Part shown: piece after piece, positions 33,001-42,248 of the stretch
Layout of the letters: each line of letters begins with the position of its first letter
Position numbering within the stretch: position 1 is the stretch's first letter
Assembly (NCBI GenBank): GCA_001603415.1
Contig: LUYY01000022.1
Span: 1 to 56,979 of the forward strand
DNA: 56,979 bases
Origin: Bacteroidales bacterium Bact_07
GTDB lineage: Bacteria; Bacteroidota; Bacteroidia; Bacteroidales; Tenuifilaceae
Direction: 5' to 3'
Notes under the pieces: model-generated
Told to the model about the DNA's origin: nothing
What the model saw: only the letters and a program-made list of their open reading frames with translations
Database searches by the model: none
Made by a program: the position numbers and the translations under genes

Positions 33001-33077
33001 GTTAAAAGTTCGAGGTTCAAGGTTCAAGGTTCGAGGTTCAAGGTTCGAGGTTAAGGGTTAAGGGTTTAAAGTTTCAA
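33001..33077. repeat. Heptamer array D: 11 units of GTTNRAR upstream of the WbpE-type gene
   Basis: Exactly 11 tandem heptamers (GTTCAAG, GTTCGAG, GTTAAGG and similar), starting 10 bases from the start codon of the aminotransferase gene. Another repetitive stretch follows to about 33110 (AAACACT, AAACCCC words). It is in the same register as array C. Confidence 0.92.
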
Positions 33078-33116
33078 CCTAAACACTAAACCCCAAAACC
33101 CCAAACACTGAGATCG

Positions 33117-34652
33117 CTACTTTGCGTAGCTAATAGCTCGTGTTTCACGGATTACGGTGATTTTAACCTGACCTGGATAGGTCATCTCATCCTGTATCTT
33201 TTTGGCAATCTCAAACGAGAGCTTGTTGGCATCCTCGTCCGAAACCTTTTCGCTACCAACAATCACACGTAATTCCCTACCGGCCTGGATAGCGTATGTT
33301 TTAAGTACACCGGGGTACGAAAGAGCAAGGTCTTCCATCTCCTTTAAGCGCTTGATATACGATTCCACAACCTCGCGGCGGGCACCTGGGCGTGCACCTG
33401 AAATAGCGTCGCAAACCTGCACAATGGGTGCAATAAGAGTAGTCATCTCTACCTCATCGTGGTGCGAGCCAATGGCATTGCAAACCTCGGGTTTCTCCTT
33501 GTATTTCTCGGCTAGTTTCATACCAAGAATTGCGTGTGGTAGTTCGGGTTCATCATCGGGCACCTTGCCTATATCGTGCAGTAATCCGGCACGTTTGGCA
33601 ACCTTAGGATTAAGGCCCAACTCCGAAGCCATTATGGCACAAAGGTTAGCCACCTCCCGGGAGTGCTGTAACAGGTTTTGTCCGTATGACGAGCGGTATT
33701 TCATTTTACCTACCAAACGAATAAGTTCAGGGTGTAAGCCATGGATACCCAAATCGATTGCGGTACGCTTACCAACCTCAATAATTTCCTCCTCAACCTG
33801 CTTTTGAACTTTTTGAACTACCTCCTCAATGCGGGCGGGGTGAATACGACCATCGGTCACGAGCTGATGAAGCGCAAGACGGGCAATTTCACGACGTACG
33901 GGATCGAAAGCCGAAAGAATAATGGCCTCAGGGGTATCGTCAACAATAATTTCAACACCTGTAGCAGCCTCCAAAGCTCTGATATTACGTCCCTCACGAC
34001 CAATGATACGTCCTTTGATTTCGTCGGAATCGATATTGAAAACCGTTACCGAGTTTTCAATTGCTGTTTCGGTTGCAACACGCTGTATGCTTTGAACCAC
34101 AATCCGCTTAGCCTCTTTGGTGGCAGTCATCTTAGCTTCATCAACAATCTCGTTGATATACGACATGGCCTGAGTACGAGCCTCGGCCTTGAGCGAATCA
34201 ATGAGTTGAGCCTTAGCCTCCTCGGCCGAGAGGCCGGATATGGCTTCAAGTCGCTCAATTTGATCCTTGTGCATGCGCTCGAGTTCATCACTCCGCTTTT
34301 CTACCAATTCCATTTGGCTCGAGAGATTCTCGCGAATCACATCAACCTCCTTCTGTTTACGCTGAAGCTCCTCGAACTTTTGCGATAGCTGAAGTTCGCG
34401 CTGTTTGATTTTGGTTTCGGCCTGAGCAATCCGATTATTTTTCTCGGAAATAACCTTATCGTGTTCGGTTTTAAGTTGAAGGAACTTTTCCTTAGCCTGT
34501 AAAATCTTTTCCTTACGGATAACTTCGGCCTCGGCTTCGGCCTCCTGAATAATCTTATTGCGCTTACTGGCCAAAAGTTTATTCCACATGAAGTACGACA
34601 GTAATCCCCCTAGGGAAAAAGCCGAAACTGCAATTATTATTGTTAACACCAT
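33117..34652 (-). CDS. rny: Ribonuclease Y
   Basis: Membrane-anchored endoribonuclease that starts mRNA decay. The 511 residues comprise an N-terminal transmembrane helix (LTIIIAVSAFSLGGLLSYFMW), a long coiled coil (about 30-190), a KH domain (IGREGRNIRALEAATGVEIIVDDTPEAI, split for length, about 215-245), and an HD domain with RAGLLHDIGKV and SHHDEVEM. The length and layout are typical. It follows zapA and the probable 6S RNA on the same strand. Confidence 0.97.
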   Translation of the reverse strand: MVLTIIIAVSAFSLGGLLSYFMWNKLLASKRNKIIQEAEAEAEVIRKEKILQAKEKFLQLKTEHDKVISEKNNRIAQAETKIKQRELQLSQKFEELQRKQKEVDVIRENLSSQMELVEKRSDELERMHKDQIERLEAISGLSAEEAKAQLIDSLKAEARTQAMSYINEIVDEAKMTATKEAKRIVVQSIQRVATETAIENSVTVFNIDSDEIKGRIIGREGRNIRALEAATGVEIIVDDTPEAIILSAFDPVRREIARLALHQLVTDGRIHPARIEEVVQKVQKQVEEEIIEVGKRTAIDLGIHGLHPELIRLVGKMKYRSSYGQNLLQHSREVANLCAIMASELGLNPKVAKRAGLLHDIGKVPDDEPELPHAILGMKLAEKYKEKPEVCNAIGSHHDEVEMTTLIAPIVQVCDAISGARPGARREVVESYIKRLKEMEDLALSYPGVLKTYAIQAGRELRVIVGSEKVSDEDANKLSFEIAKKIQDEMTYPGQVKITVIRETRAISYAK

Positions 34653-34682
34653 ACTTAATGAATTTTTTAGATTTATATATAT

Positions 34683-34880
34683 AAAAAACCCGCATTATGC
34701 CTTAATTTTATGTAGAAACCCCAGTCAAACATGGGTGGAGAGGCCATCCGATTCAGACTACCAGCGTCTCCCTGAGGAGATCCCGAACAAGCGGTAAACA
34801 GGCCTGTCTTGTGCGGAGCAAGTCCTACTCCAATTTTTGTAGTGTTGAGTTTCGCAAAAACGTTAAGGCGATAATGCGGG
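34683..34880 (-). ncRNA. ssrS: Probable 6S RNA (SsrS), between zapA and rny
   Basis: The ends of this roughly 198-base stretch pair as a long closing stem: CCCGCATTATCGCCTTAA (34880-34863, minus strand) with TTAAGGCATAATGCGGG (34705-34689). The stem is followed directly by TTTTTT, so the minus-strand RNA also carries its own terminator. The interior contains a smaller hairpin (UCUCC-UCAG-GGAGA) within a long imperfect stem with an open central region, the general 6S shape. No open reading frame is present. The gene lies 5 bases after zapA, matching the zapA-ssrS order of gamma-proteobacteria. I could not run Rfam, so a different structured RNA is possible. Confidence 0.72.
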
Positions 34881-34885
34881 CAATG

Positions 34886-35194
34886 CTATTTGAAAGAACT
34901 CATGTTTTGCTTACCAATGAATGAACCCAGCCAATCATCCAAATCCTTCAAATCGCTAACAAACTCCGAGGTATCGGTTTTATCCTCGCACTCTATCAGC
35001 TTTATGACGAACTGTAGTGCTGCCATTGCCAAATAATCATGAACATCCTTATCGCTATACCTTTGCTTGTAAAGTATAACCTTATCGTTTATCAATTTAG
35101 CAGCCCTACGGATTTTTTCCTCATCATCTCTATCGATTTTGAGAGGATACAACCTTTCGGCTACGTTTACATTAATTGATAACTTTTCGTCCAT
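34886..35194 (-). CDS. zapA: Cell division protein ZapA
   Basis: A 102-residue FtsZ-associated protein that cross-links Z-ring filaments. The family opening LSINVNVAERLYPLKIDRDDEEKIRRAAKLIN (here split: NVAERLYPLKI ... EEKIRRAAKLIND) and the helical YLAMAALQFVIKLIE segment match ZapA. It lies 16 bases after a coiled-coil protein gene that may be its partner, and precedes the probable 6S RNA gene. Confidence 0.88.
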   Translation of the reverse strand: MDEKLSINVNVAERLYPLKIDRDDEEKIRRAAKLINDKVILYKQRYSDKDVHDYLAMAALQFVIKLIECEDKTDTSEFVSDLKDLDDWLGSFIGKQNMSSFK

Positions 35195-35210
35195 TCGGCA
35201 GCGCTAGGTT

Positions 35211-35504
35211 CTATTTATTAAGTAAAGCAATACACCTGTCAATTTCCCGCACAATCCGGTTCACCTTAATTTTTGCCTCATGCACATCGGCATCGCTTGC
35301 TTTCAGTGCCTTGGCAATCTTTAACCGGGAATACCGCTCCTCAAGCTCTGCACAAGCCTCTTCTTTTGCTTTTAATTTAGCTTCAAGCTGAGCAACCTGT
35401 GCTTTCAAACGGTCGTTCTCCTGTTTTTCTCTTTCATACATAAAAACAAGAGTTTGAACCTTTTGTTTAATGTTGTCGATTATATGGCTTGAAGAATCGT
35501 TCAT
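35211..35504 (-). CDS. Small coiled-coil protein, possible ZapB-like partner of ZapA
   Basis: A 97-residue protein that is almost entirely predicted coiled coil (about residues 18-70, heptads rich in Leu, Glu, Lys and Ala: LKAQVAQLEAKLKAKEE). It lacks a signal or membrane segment. Its position as the first gene before zapA in a two-gene operon suggests a role in cell division comparable to ZapB, but there is no sequence proof. A consensus-perfect promoter lies directly upstream. Confidence 0.8.
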   Translation of the reverse strand: MNDSSSHIIDNIKQKVQTLVFMYEREKQENDRLKAQVAQLEAKLKAKEEACAELEERYSRLKIAKALKASDADVHEAKIKVNRIVREIDRCIALLNK

Positions 35505-35522
35505 ATCCCAGATAAAGTTCTA

Positions 35523-35554
35523 CAAAGTTAAACAAACCAACTACAAAAAACAAA
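35523..35554 (-). promoter_or_regulatory. Consensus Bacteroidota promoter for the coiled-coil and zapA operon
   Basis: On the minus strand TTTG (35554-35551) is followed after exactly 20 bases by TAACTTTG (35530-35523), a perfect match to TTTG-N20-TAnnTTTG. The start codon at 35504 lies about 18 bases downstream. This is the best promoter in the window and supports the taxonomic assignment. Confidence 0.75.
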
Positions 35555-35685
35555 TCTTTAAACAATTTTTAAAATCGGCGACACAGCACAATCAATCATA
35601 TTAATAATGAAATATTTACGCCCTGCGCCTCAATAATTTTGCTTTATTAAAACGATTTTAGCCATCACCAAAGGGTAAGCTTTTA

Positions 35686-35693
35686 TATATTTG
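35686..35693 (+). promoter_or_regulatory. -7 promoter box for the M23 peptidase gene
   Basis: TATATTTG exactly matches TAnnTTTG and ends 12 bases before the preferred start codon at 35706. It argues against any earlier start. No TTTG was seen at -33. Confidence 0.4.
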
Positions 35694-35705
35694 GGAGATT
35701 TTAAA

Positions 35706-37406
35706 ATGAAGCCAATGAGGTTTTACAGGGTTGCTATTCTGCTGTTGCTTTCATCAGCTAGTATTGCACAAACACAATTATTTAAATCGCCACTAGATAT
35801 ATCACCAGCCTTTTCCGGTACTTTTGGAGAAATACGCTCAGACCATTTCCACTCTGGGGTTGACCTTCGCACCATGGGGCAGGTGGGTTTTAACGTTTTT
35901 GCCATTGAAAAGGGTTTTGTTTCGAGGATTAAAGTCAGTCCCATAGGGTTTGGAAAAGTAATATACATCGATCATCCTAATGGTAAAACGTCGGTGTATG
36001 CCCATCTAAATGAGTTCACGGGGAAAATTGCCGAGTATGTTGAGAATGCCCAATACCAAAAGCAATCGTTCGAGGTTGAACTTTTCCCAAATCCAGGAGA
36101 ACTACCGGTAAATAAAGGCGATATTATTGCCATATCGGGCAATAGTGGCAGTTCCGGTGGGCCACACCTGCACTTTGAGTTGCGCGAAACTGCAACGCAG
36201 CGAATAATTGATCCATTTGACTACTTTGATGAGTGGAAGCAAACCGATAGTAATCCCCCATACATTAACCGTTTACTAGTTTTCGAAATCGATAGCCTAA
36301 CTTACCTGCAAAGTAATTTAACCTATAAGCCCTATGAAACAGCCCGAAAGGGCAATGCTTTCTCGCTGCCATCGCCCATTTACGCTAGTGGAAAAGTTGG
36401 GCTTGCCCTCGATTACTACGATACTGTGAACCCTAACAGCTTAAGAGCAGGTATCAAGAAGGCCGAGGTAAAAGTAAATGGTGTCAAAACATTTGCTTTT
36501 CAGGTTGATAAGTTTTCGTTCCTGGAAACACGCTACGCCAATGGCTTTAATGGCATAACCGATAATGAGTGGAATGGCTATAAAGCGATTCGGCTATGGG
36601 TCGATCCAAACAATAGGTTTACAGGTATTCAGAACGTTTTTAACCGTGGAATTATTGATATTGTAAAGGATAGCACATACAATTTGGAAATTATGGTATG
36701 GGATCATTCGGGCAACAGTAGTAAATTGACTTTTAAAATAATCGGAACCGATAAAAAAGTTATATCATCCCAGTTTCCTGATTTGCCTCTTTTTAGGTGG
36801 GATGTTGAGAATCGCTATAAAACCAGTAGTTACCATGTTACCTTACCCGAGAATGCTTTATTCCACGATATACTCTTTCAGATGGACGAAACCACAACAC
36901 CTAACCTCCCTTTCCCTATTGTAAACGTACACTACCCCAAAACTAAGCTTTTCAAAAAATTCATTTTAGATTACAATATCACTGATGTTCCCCAAAATAT
37001 AGTAGGGAAAATCTACCTTGCAAAAGTAAATGGGAAGGGATACGAATATGTAGGAAGCGAACTCACCAAGAACAGTCTCAGGGCTCTTTGCAATAGTTTT
37101 GGCAAATACACCGTGCTGGTGGACACTATACCCCCATCGATTATTGCCCAAAACCTTTTGCCCAATGCAAAAATCAACAACCAAAGCAGCATCAACTTTA
37201 AACTAATTGATAGCACAGGCATTCAAACATATAATGGCTACATTGATGATAGTTGGGCTTTATTTGAATGGGACCCCAAAACGGGAGTTCTATCGCATAA
37301 TCTCAAACACACTAGAATAAAAAAAGGGCAATGGCACGAGTTGAGAATTGTTGTAACCGATATGTTAAACAATCGTTCAGAGTTTAGTACCAAATTTTTC
37401 TGGTAA
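35706..37406 (+). CDS. M23-family metallopeptidase, exported
   Basis: A 566-residue exported protein from ATG 35706 with a signal peptide (RVAILLLLSSASIAQ). An M23 (LytM/lysostaphin) domain follows at about residues 35-175. The zinc-site motifs HFHSGVDLR (H and D) and GPHLHFELR (the HxH) are intact, so it is probably an active peptidoglycan endopeptidase acting in the periplasm. The remaining 390 residues are beta-rich and lack recognised motifs, perhaps Ig-like or wall-binding. It is followed 34 bases later by a lipid A acyltransferase gene, pointing to an envelope role. Confidence 0.92.
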   Translation: MKPMRFYRVAILLLLSSASIAQTQLFKSPLDISPAFSGTFGEIRSDHFHSGVDLRTMGQVGFNVFAIEKGFVSRIKVSPIGFGKVIYIDHPNGKTSVYAHLNEFTGKIAEYVENAQYQKQSFEVELFPNPGELPVNKGDIIAISGNSGSSGGPHLHFELRETATQRIIDPFDYFDEWKQTDSNPPYINRLLVFEIDSLTYLQSNLTYKPYETARKGNAFSLPSPIYASGKVGLALDYYDTVNPNSLRAGIKKAEVKVNGVKTFAFQVDKFSFLETRYANGFNGITDNEWNGYKAIRLWVDPNNRFTGIQNVFNRGIIDIVKDSTYNLEIMVWDHSGNSSKLTFKIIGTDKKVISSQFPDLPLFRWDVENRYKTSSYHVTLPENALFHDILFQMDETTTPNLPFPIVNVHYPKTKLFKKFILDYNITDVPQNIVGKIYLAKVNGKGYEYVGSELTKNSLRALCNSFGKYTVLVDTIPPSIIAQNLLPNAKINNQSSINFKLIDSTGIQTYNGYIDDSWALFEWDPKTGVLSHNLKHTRIKKGQWHELRIVVTDMLNNRSEFSTKFFW

Positions 37407-37440
37407 TTGCTATTTTTGACATCCTAAATCGAACTGAACT

Positions 37441-38322
37441 TTGATAACCGTTTTTTACTTCATACTATTCATTATATCGATTGTGATTGTCGCAATACTT
37501 CCGTGGTGGCTTATTTACGGATACAGCAACCTAATGGCAAAGCTATTGCACGATGTTTTGAGATACCGCGTGAAAGTTACCCGAAGCAACTTACGATTAG
37601 CTTTCCCCGAAAAGAGTGAAGAAGAACTGGTTGCCATTGAAAAAAAATCGTACCAAAATCTTGCCGACATTTCAGTTGAAGCCCTTAAAGGCTTTACCAT
37701 GCGGAATTCTGCAATAAGGGAACGCCATAAAATTCTTAATCCGGAGTTGCTCGATTACTACTATGAACGGAAACAAAGCATAATTGGTGTTGCAGGTCAC
37801 ATAAGCAACTGGGAATGGGGAGCCCTTTCGGCCGGCATTCAGCTAAAGCATCACCCTGTAGCAATATACAAACCACTAAGCAATAAACTTATAGATTGGT
37901 TCATTAAATGGAACAGGTCAATCAGGGGAACCGAACTGGTACCTACAAATCAAACATACGAAACCTTTCGGAAATATAAGAACAAGGCCTGTATATACAT
38001 TCTGGTTGCCGACCAAAGCCCATCGAATGTATCGAAAGCCTACTGGATAAACTTTTTCAATCAGGAAACTGCTTGCATTCATGGACCAGAGAAATATGCT
38101 AAAATGTATAACTATCCGGTTGTTTACATCGATATAAAAAGAGTTCAAAGGGGGTACTATACCGTAGAATTGAGCGTTTTATGCGATAAGCCAAACGAAA
38201 TGAAGGATGGAGAGCTTACGGCAGTTTACATGCATAAACTCGAAGAAAGTATAAGACAAAACCCTGAAAGCTGGTTATGGACTCATAGGCGTTGGAAAAG
38301 AAAAAGAGCCAATGCAGTATAG
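37441..38322 (+). CDS. Lipid A biosynthesis acyltransferase (LpxL/HtrB family)
   Basis: Adds a secondary acyl chain to lipid A at the inner membrane. The 293-residue protein has an N-terminal membrane helix, RSNLRLAFPEKS, and the HX4(D/E) catalytic motif in GHISNWEWGA, followed by the conserved VADQSPSN and final WLWTHRRWKRKR. No ATG precedes the family's expected N-terminus; the reading frame begins at TTG 37441, which is taken as the start. It follows the M23 peptidase on the same strand. Confidence 0.92.
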   Translation: MITVFYFILFIISIVIVAILPWWLIYGYSNLMAKLLHDVLRYRVKVTRSNLRLAFPEKSEEELVAIEKKSYQNLADISVEALKGFTMRNSAIRERHKILNPELLDYYYERKQSIIGVAGHISNWEWGALSAGIQLKHHPVAIYKPLSNKLIDWFIKWNRSIRGTELVPTNQTYETFRKYKNKACIYILVADQSPSNVSKAYWINFFNQETACIHGPEKYAKMYNYPVVYIDIKRVQRGYYTVELSVLCDKPNEMKDGELTAVYMHKLEESIRQNPESWLWTHRRWKRKRANAV

Positions 38323-38359
38323 CAAATCCGAACTGGTTCACTTTTTGCTAAGTTTTATG

Positions 38360-38367
38360 TATATTTG
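38360..38367 (+). promoter_or_regulatory. -7 promoter box for the 38384 gene
   Basis: TATATTTG exactly matches TAnnTTTG, 16 bases before the ATG at 38384. No well-spaced -33 TTTG was seen. Confidence 0.4.
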
Positions 38368-38383
38368 AAAAAAATAGTTAGCC

Positions 38384-39079
38384 ATGAGAAGATTTATTCC
38401 GGTTTTGTTGACAACAGTATTTTTTATCCTTAATAATCAGGCATTTGCCCAAAAATATAGAAACAAAGAAGTAGCACTTATTTACTTCAAGGTAAATATT
38501 GATCCGGGATACCATGCCAAGTTTAGTGAGTATGCCCACCTTTTCCGTGAACCGGTTAAACCTCAACAGGACAGGGTTATAGGTCATTTAACTGCTGATA
38601 TTTGGGATATTGTTAAGCAAAGATTAACCGAAGATGTTGGAATGAATATTTTGCCCCTTGATGCTTATGGCGATAAATTCTCATACGACCACTACGGATT
38701 TCCCAATACTAGCATTAATAGGGCACTACAAAAAGGCAATTCAAAGTTTTATATCAGCATTGATGTGGATATAAGCCCAGAATTCTCATCGAAATACATT
38801 ACCAAAACCTCAGCCGACACCTCGCCACAGGTTATTCAACTGGCAACCAATGAGATTAAGCCACGAGTTATCATTAAAATGAACATTTACAACGATAAAG
38901 GTATTATACCAGTAGCCAATACAAAGGGCGAGGCCATGGAGACCAAAGTGATAACCCTGAGCGAAAAGTATTTCGATGGATTTGTTAACCCTAACATTAA
39001 CGCGCCATACGAAACTCTTTACAAACTGGTTAACCAGGCAGTTAAGGAACTGGTTTTAAGTGTGTATTCCAAAAAGTAA
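38384..39079 (+). CDS. Exported protein of unknown function
   Basis: A 231-residue protein with a signal peptide (MRRFIPVLLTTVFFILNNQAFAQ, cleaved after FAQ in two steps of text). The mature part is mixed alpha/beta with no recognised motif. It contains a run of aspartates and isoleucines (YISIDVDISPEF) and ends in a helical segment. Its stop overlaps the ATG of anmK by one base (TAATG), so the two are translationally coupled and may share a role in wall recycling or the envelope. Confidence 0.8.
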   Translation: MRRFIPVLLTTVFFILNNQAFAQKYRNKEVALIYFKVNIDPGYHAKFSEYAHLFREPVKPQQDRVIGHLTADIWDIVKQRLTEDVGMNILPLDAYGDKFSYDHYGFPNTSINRALQKGNSKFYISIDVDISPEFSSKYITKTSADTSPQVIQLATNEIKPRVIIKMNIYNDKGIIPVANTKGEAMETKVITLSEKYFDGFVNPNINAPYETLYKLVNQAVKELVLSVYSKK

Positions 39080-40158
39080 TGCATTCCCAGAACAAGGCTT
39101 CACATTTTAGAATGATTGGTGTTATGTCGGGCACTTCGCTCGACGGCCTTGACATTTGTTACTGCACCTTCCAAGGCATTGATGGAAAATGGAAGTATTC
39201 CATTTTATCTGCCGAAACCCTTAAGTATCCTAAAGAAATCACCAGCCAACTAAAGGAAGCCCATAAATACAGTGCCGAACAGATAACCGCCCTTGATTTT
39301 AGCTATGGGAAATTCATAGGCCAACAGGTAAAGCATTTTGTGGCAAAACATAAAGCAGAAGCCGATTATATAGCATCGCATGGGCATACCATATTTCATA
39401 ACCCCGAGGCCGGATATACCCTTCAAATTGGTAAAGGTTCAGCAATTGCAGCAATTGCAGGAATACCCTGCATATCCGATTTTCGTTCGGGCGATGTCTC
39501 ACGGGGAGGGCAAGGTGCGCCTCTGGTGCCCATTGGCGATAAATTACTTTTCCACGAGTTTGATATCTGCCTTAACTTGGGTGGCATAGCCAACATTAGC
39601 TACGATGACACCAGGGGAAACCGTTTGGCATACGACATCAGCGTATGCAATATGCTACTTAACCACCTCGCAGGATTAGCAGGAAAAGAATACGATTTTA
39701 ACGGAAAAATTGGGAAAGACGGTCAGCTTATTCCCCAAATGTTTCAGGAACTGGAAAGCCTTTTATACTATTCTTTACCTTCGCCAAAGTCATTGGGCAG
39801 GGAGTGGTTCGAGAGCCATATCATCCCTATTCTAATTAAATATAGTTCATATCCGCTCGCAAACCAAATGCGAACTGCATACGAACATATTGCCAACAGA
39901 ATAGCTTACGATTGCAATGCATTGGAAAAGAAAAGCATACTGGCCACAGGCGGAGGCGCAAAGAATGAATTCTTAATGGAATTGATCCGAGAAAAAGCCA
40001 AAGCATTAATTACTATCCCCGATAGCAACACAATCGATTTTAAGGAAGCTCTGATTTTTGGTTTTCTGGGTGTGCTTTACCTACTTAAAGAATCGGGGGC
40101 ATTGGCTTCGGTTACTGGCGCAAATAGCAATTCCATTGCCGGCTGCCTTTACTATTAA
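39079..40158 (+). CDS. anmK: Anhydro-N-acetylmuramic acid kinase
   Basis: Phosphorylates and opens 1,6-anhydro-MurNAc from peptidoglycan recycling, giving MurNAc-6-phosphate. The 359-residue protein shows the family motifs GVMSGTSLDGLDICYC, SHGHTIFHNPE, SDFRSGDVSRGGQGAPLVP, LNLGGIANISY, DISVCNMLLNHL and ATGGGAKNEF. The length is normal. The ATG overlaps the stop of the preceding exported-protein gene. Confidence 0.96.
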   Translation: MHSQNKASHFRMIGVMSGTSLDGLDICYCTFQGIDGKWKYSILSAETLKYPKEITSQLKEAHKYSAEQITALDFSYGKFIGQQVKHFVAKHKAEADYIASHGHTIFHNPEAGYTLQIGKGSAIAAIAGIPCISDFRSGDVSRGGQGAPLVPIGDKLLFHEFDICLNLGGIANISYDDTRGNRLAYDISVCNMLLNHLAGLAGKEYDFNGKIGKDGQLIPQMFQELESLLYYSLPSPKSLGREWFESHIIPILIKYSSYPLANQMRTAYEHIANRIAYDCNALEKKSILATGGGAKNEFLMELIREKAKALITIPDSNTIDFKEALIFGFLGVLYLLKESGALASVTGANSNSIAGCLYY

Positions 40159-40475
40159 ACTAAGTGCCATGAATTATCAAATTCATCCAGGCTAATAAAA
40201 ATGGGGGTGAATTAATAGAGGAATGATTCGGAATGATTCGGAATGATAGAATGGGAGGGAATTGTAGTACATTAAACCGAAATGGGGATGGAGAAACATT
40301 TTTAGTTGAAATGATGCATTCTTAACTGCTCAATCGATTTATCCATATAAATCATACAGTTAGCCCCAAGTTAACACTAAATGTCAGTTTAGGTTTAAAG
40401 GCCATTAAACCAATCGCCCCAATTGTTATCAAAAAAATATTAGGTTTGTAAACATAAATTAAACTCAAAACGATT
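40159..40475. other. 317-base gap with a short decamer repeat
   Basis: No gene was seen. It holds a short direct repeat at 40221-40248, where GAATGATTCG occurs twice and GAATGATAGA follows, and a promoter box near the right end. The rest is AT-rich spacer. Confidence 0.5.
40441..40448 (+). promoter_or_regulatory. -7 promoter box for the C69 peptidase gene
   Basis: TAGGTTTG exactly matches TAnnTTTG, 27 bases before the ATG at 40476. The region around -33 has only ATTG. Confidence 0.4.
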
Positions 40476-42230
40476 ATGAGAAAACTCACAATCCAGATTT
40501 TTGCTGTTATTGCATTACTCATTAATGCCAATACCGGCGATGCTTGCACCAATTACCTTGTAACCAAGGGTGCCTCGGTTGACGGCTCAACAATGATAAC
40601 CTATGCCGCCGACTCTCATTACCTGTTTGGCGAGCTTTACTTTAAACCTGCCGCCGTTTACCCAACCGGTACCATGATGAAAATTTACGAATGGGACACC
40701 GGAAAGTTCTTGGGCGAAATCCCCCAGGCGTTGCAAACATATAGTGTTGTTGGCAACATGAATGAATACCAGGTAGCCATTGGCGAAACCACTTACGGTG
40801 GACGCGATGAACTGCAAGATAGTACTGGCTTGATTGATTACGGCTCTCTGATGTATATCGCCCTTCAGCGTTCAAAAAGCGCCCGTGAGGCAATTAAGGT
40901 TATGGCCGAATTGGTTGAAAAGTATGGGTACTATAGTTCAGGGGAATCGTTCTCGGTTGCCGACAAGAACGAGGTTTGGATTTTTGAAATGATTGGTAAA
41001 GGCACCGATATGAAGGTTGACAAGAAAACCAAAAAGGCCTACAATGCCAATCGCGGTGCCGTATGGGTAGCCATTCGCATTCCCGATGGTTATGTATCAG
41101 GCCATGCCAATCATGCACGTATTACCACTTTCCCGCTGGAAAACATGAAAACCTCAATCAGCTCAAAAAATCTCGACAAGATTTTTGAACCCGATGTTGA
41201 GGTTGTTTACGCTCATGATGTTATCAGCTTTGCTCGTCAAAAAGGTTACTTTACCGGCAAGGATGAGGAATTTAGTTTTTCCGATGTATATGCCCCACTC
41301 GATTTTGGTGCAGCCCGTTTCTGTGAGATTAGGGTTTGGTCGTTTTTCAAGGCTGTAAACAAGGATATGTGGAACTACTTTGACTACGCTAAGGGTCACG
41401 ACCTGAAAAATCGTATGCCCTTATACATCAAGCCTGAGCGAAAGCTTTCGGTGAGGGACATGATGAACTTTATGCGCGATCACCTCGAGGGAACTGAACT
41501 CGACATGAGCAAGGATCCCGGTGCAGGCCCTCATGGACTACCCTACCGCTGGCGCCCTCTTACCTGGAAATACGAAGGTAAATCATACTTTAACGAACGT
41601 GCCACCGCTACCCAGCAAACCGGATTCTCGTTTGTTGCGCAAATGCGCAGCTGGTTACCCGATGCCGTTGGTGGAATCTTCTGGTTCAGCGTTGATGATG
41701 CTGCTTCAACCGTTTACTTCCCGGTTTACTGTAGCGTTACTTCAGTGCCCGAAGCCTATGCTGAGGGTAGAGGTGATATGCTTACCTACTGCGACGATTG
41801 CGCATTCTGGGTATTCAACAAGGTATCGAACTTTGCCTATCTGCGCTACGATCTTATGATACAGGACATCAAAAAAGTTCAAAACGAATTGGAAAATCGC
41901 TTCATTTCGCAAACTGAAATTGTTGACCAAACCGCCCTCAAACTTTTAGAAACCAACAAGGATGAGGCCGTAAAATTCCTTACCGATTACACCGTTAACA
42001 CAGGTAACTATGTAGTTGCCCGCTGGGAAAAGCTGTTCCAGTTCCTTTTAATGAAGTTCATGGATGGAAACGTTAAGCAGGAAGACGGCAAAGGTGGGCT
42101 AAAATACAACGAGCACAATTACTGTCCCGCCCCTGTTAATAATCCTCAATATCCCGATTGGTGGAAGAAAAACGTAATTGATGCTACAGGCAATAAACTG
42201 GCAGTTCCAGAGGGTGCTGCAAGTCACTAA
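40476..42230 (+). CDS. C69-family dipeptidase (PepD-like), exported
   Basis: A 584-residue Ntn-hydrolase of peptidase family C69. A signal-like N-terminus ends just before C24 in GDACTNYLVTKGASVDGS. The N-terminal cysteine exposed after processing is the expected nucleophile. The following motifs STMITYAADSH, GETTYGGRDEL and SGHANHARITTF fit the family. It may cleave dipeptides outside the cytoplasm. It is followed by a strong terminator and appears monocistronic. Confidence 0.93.
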   Translation: MRKLTIQIFAVIALLINANTGDACTNYLVTKGASVDGSTMITYAADSHYLFGELYFKPAAVYPTGTMMKIYEWDTGKFLGEIPQALQTYSVVGNMNEYQVAIGETTYGGRDELQDSTGLIDYGSLMYIALQRSKSAREAIKVMAELVEKYGYYSSGESFSVADKNEVWIFEMIGKGTDMKVDKKTKKAYNANRGAVWVAIRIPDGYVSGHANHARITTFPLENMKTSISSKNLDKIFEPDVEVVYAHDVISFARQKGYFTGKDEEFSFSDVYAPLDFGAARFCEIRVWSFFKAVNKDMWNYFDYAKGHDLKNRMPLYIKPERKLSVRDMMNFMRDHLEGTELDMSKDPGAGPHGLPYRWRPLTWKYEGKSYFNERATATQQTGFSFVAQMRSWLPDAVGGIFWFSVDDAASTVYFPVYCSVTSVPEAYAEGRGDMLTYCDDCAFWVFNKVSNFAYLRYDLMIQDIKKVQNELENRFISQTEIVDQTALKLLETNKDEAVKFLTDYTVNTGNYVVARWEKLFQFLLMKFMDGNVKQEDGKGGLKYNEHNYCPAPVNNPQYPDWWKKNVIDATGNKLAVPEGAASH

Positions 42231-42248
42231 TTTTTTCAATACAAAAAA

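Noticed and set aside
34673..34797. Plus-strand ORF overlapping the 6S RNA region
   Set aside because: It runs through the conserved RNA stem on the opposite strand and has no protein-like composition.
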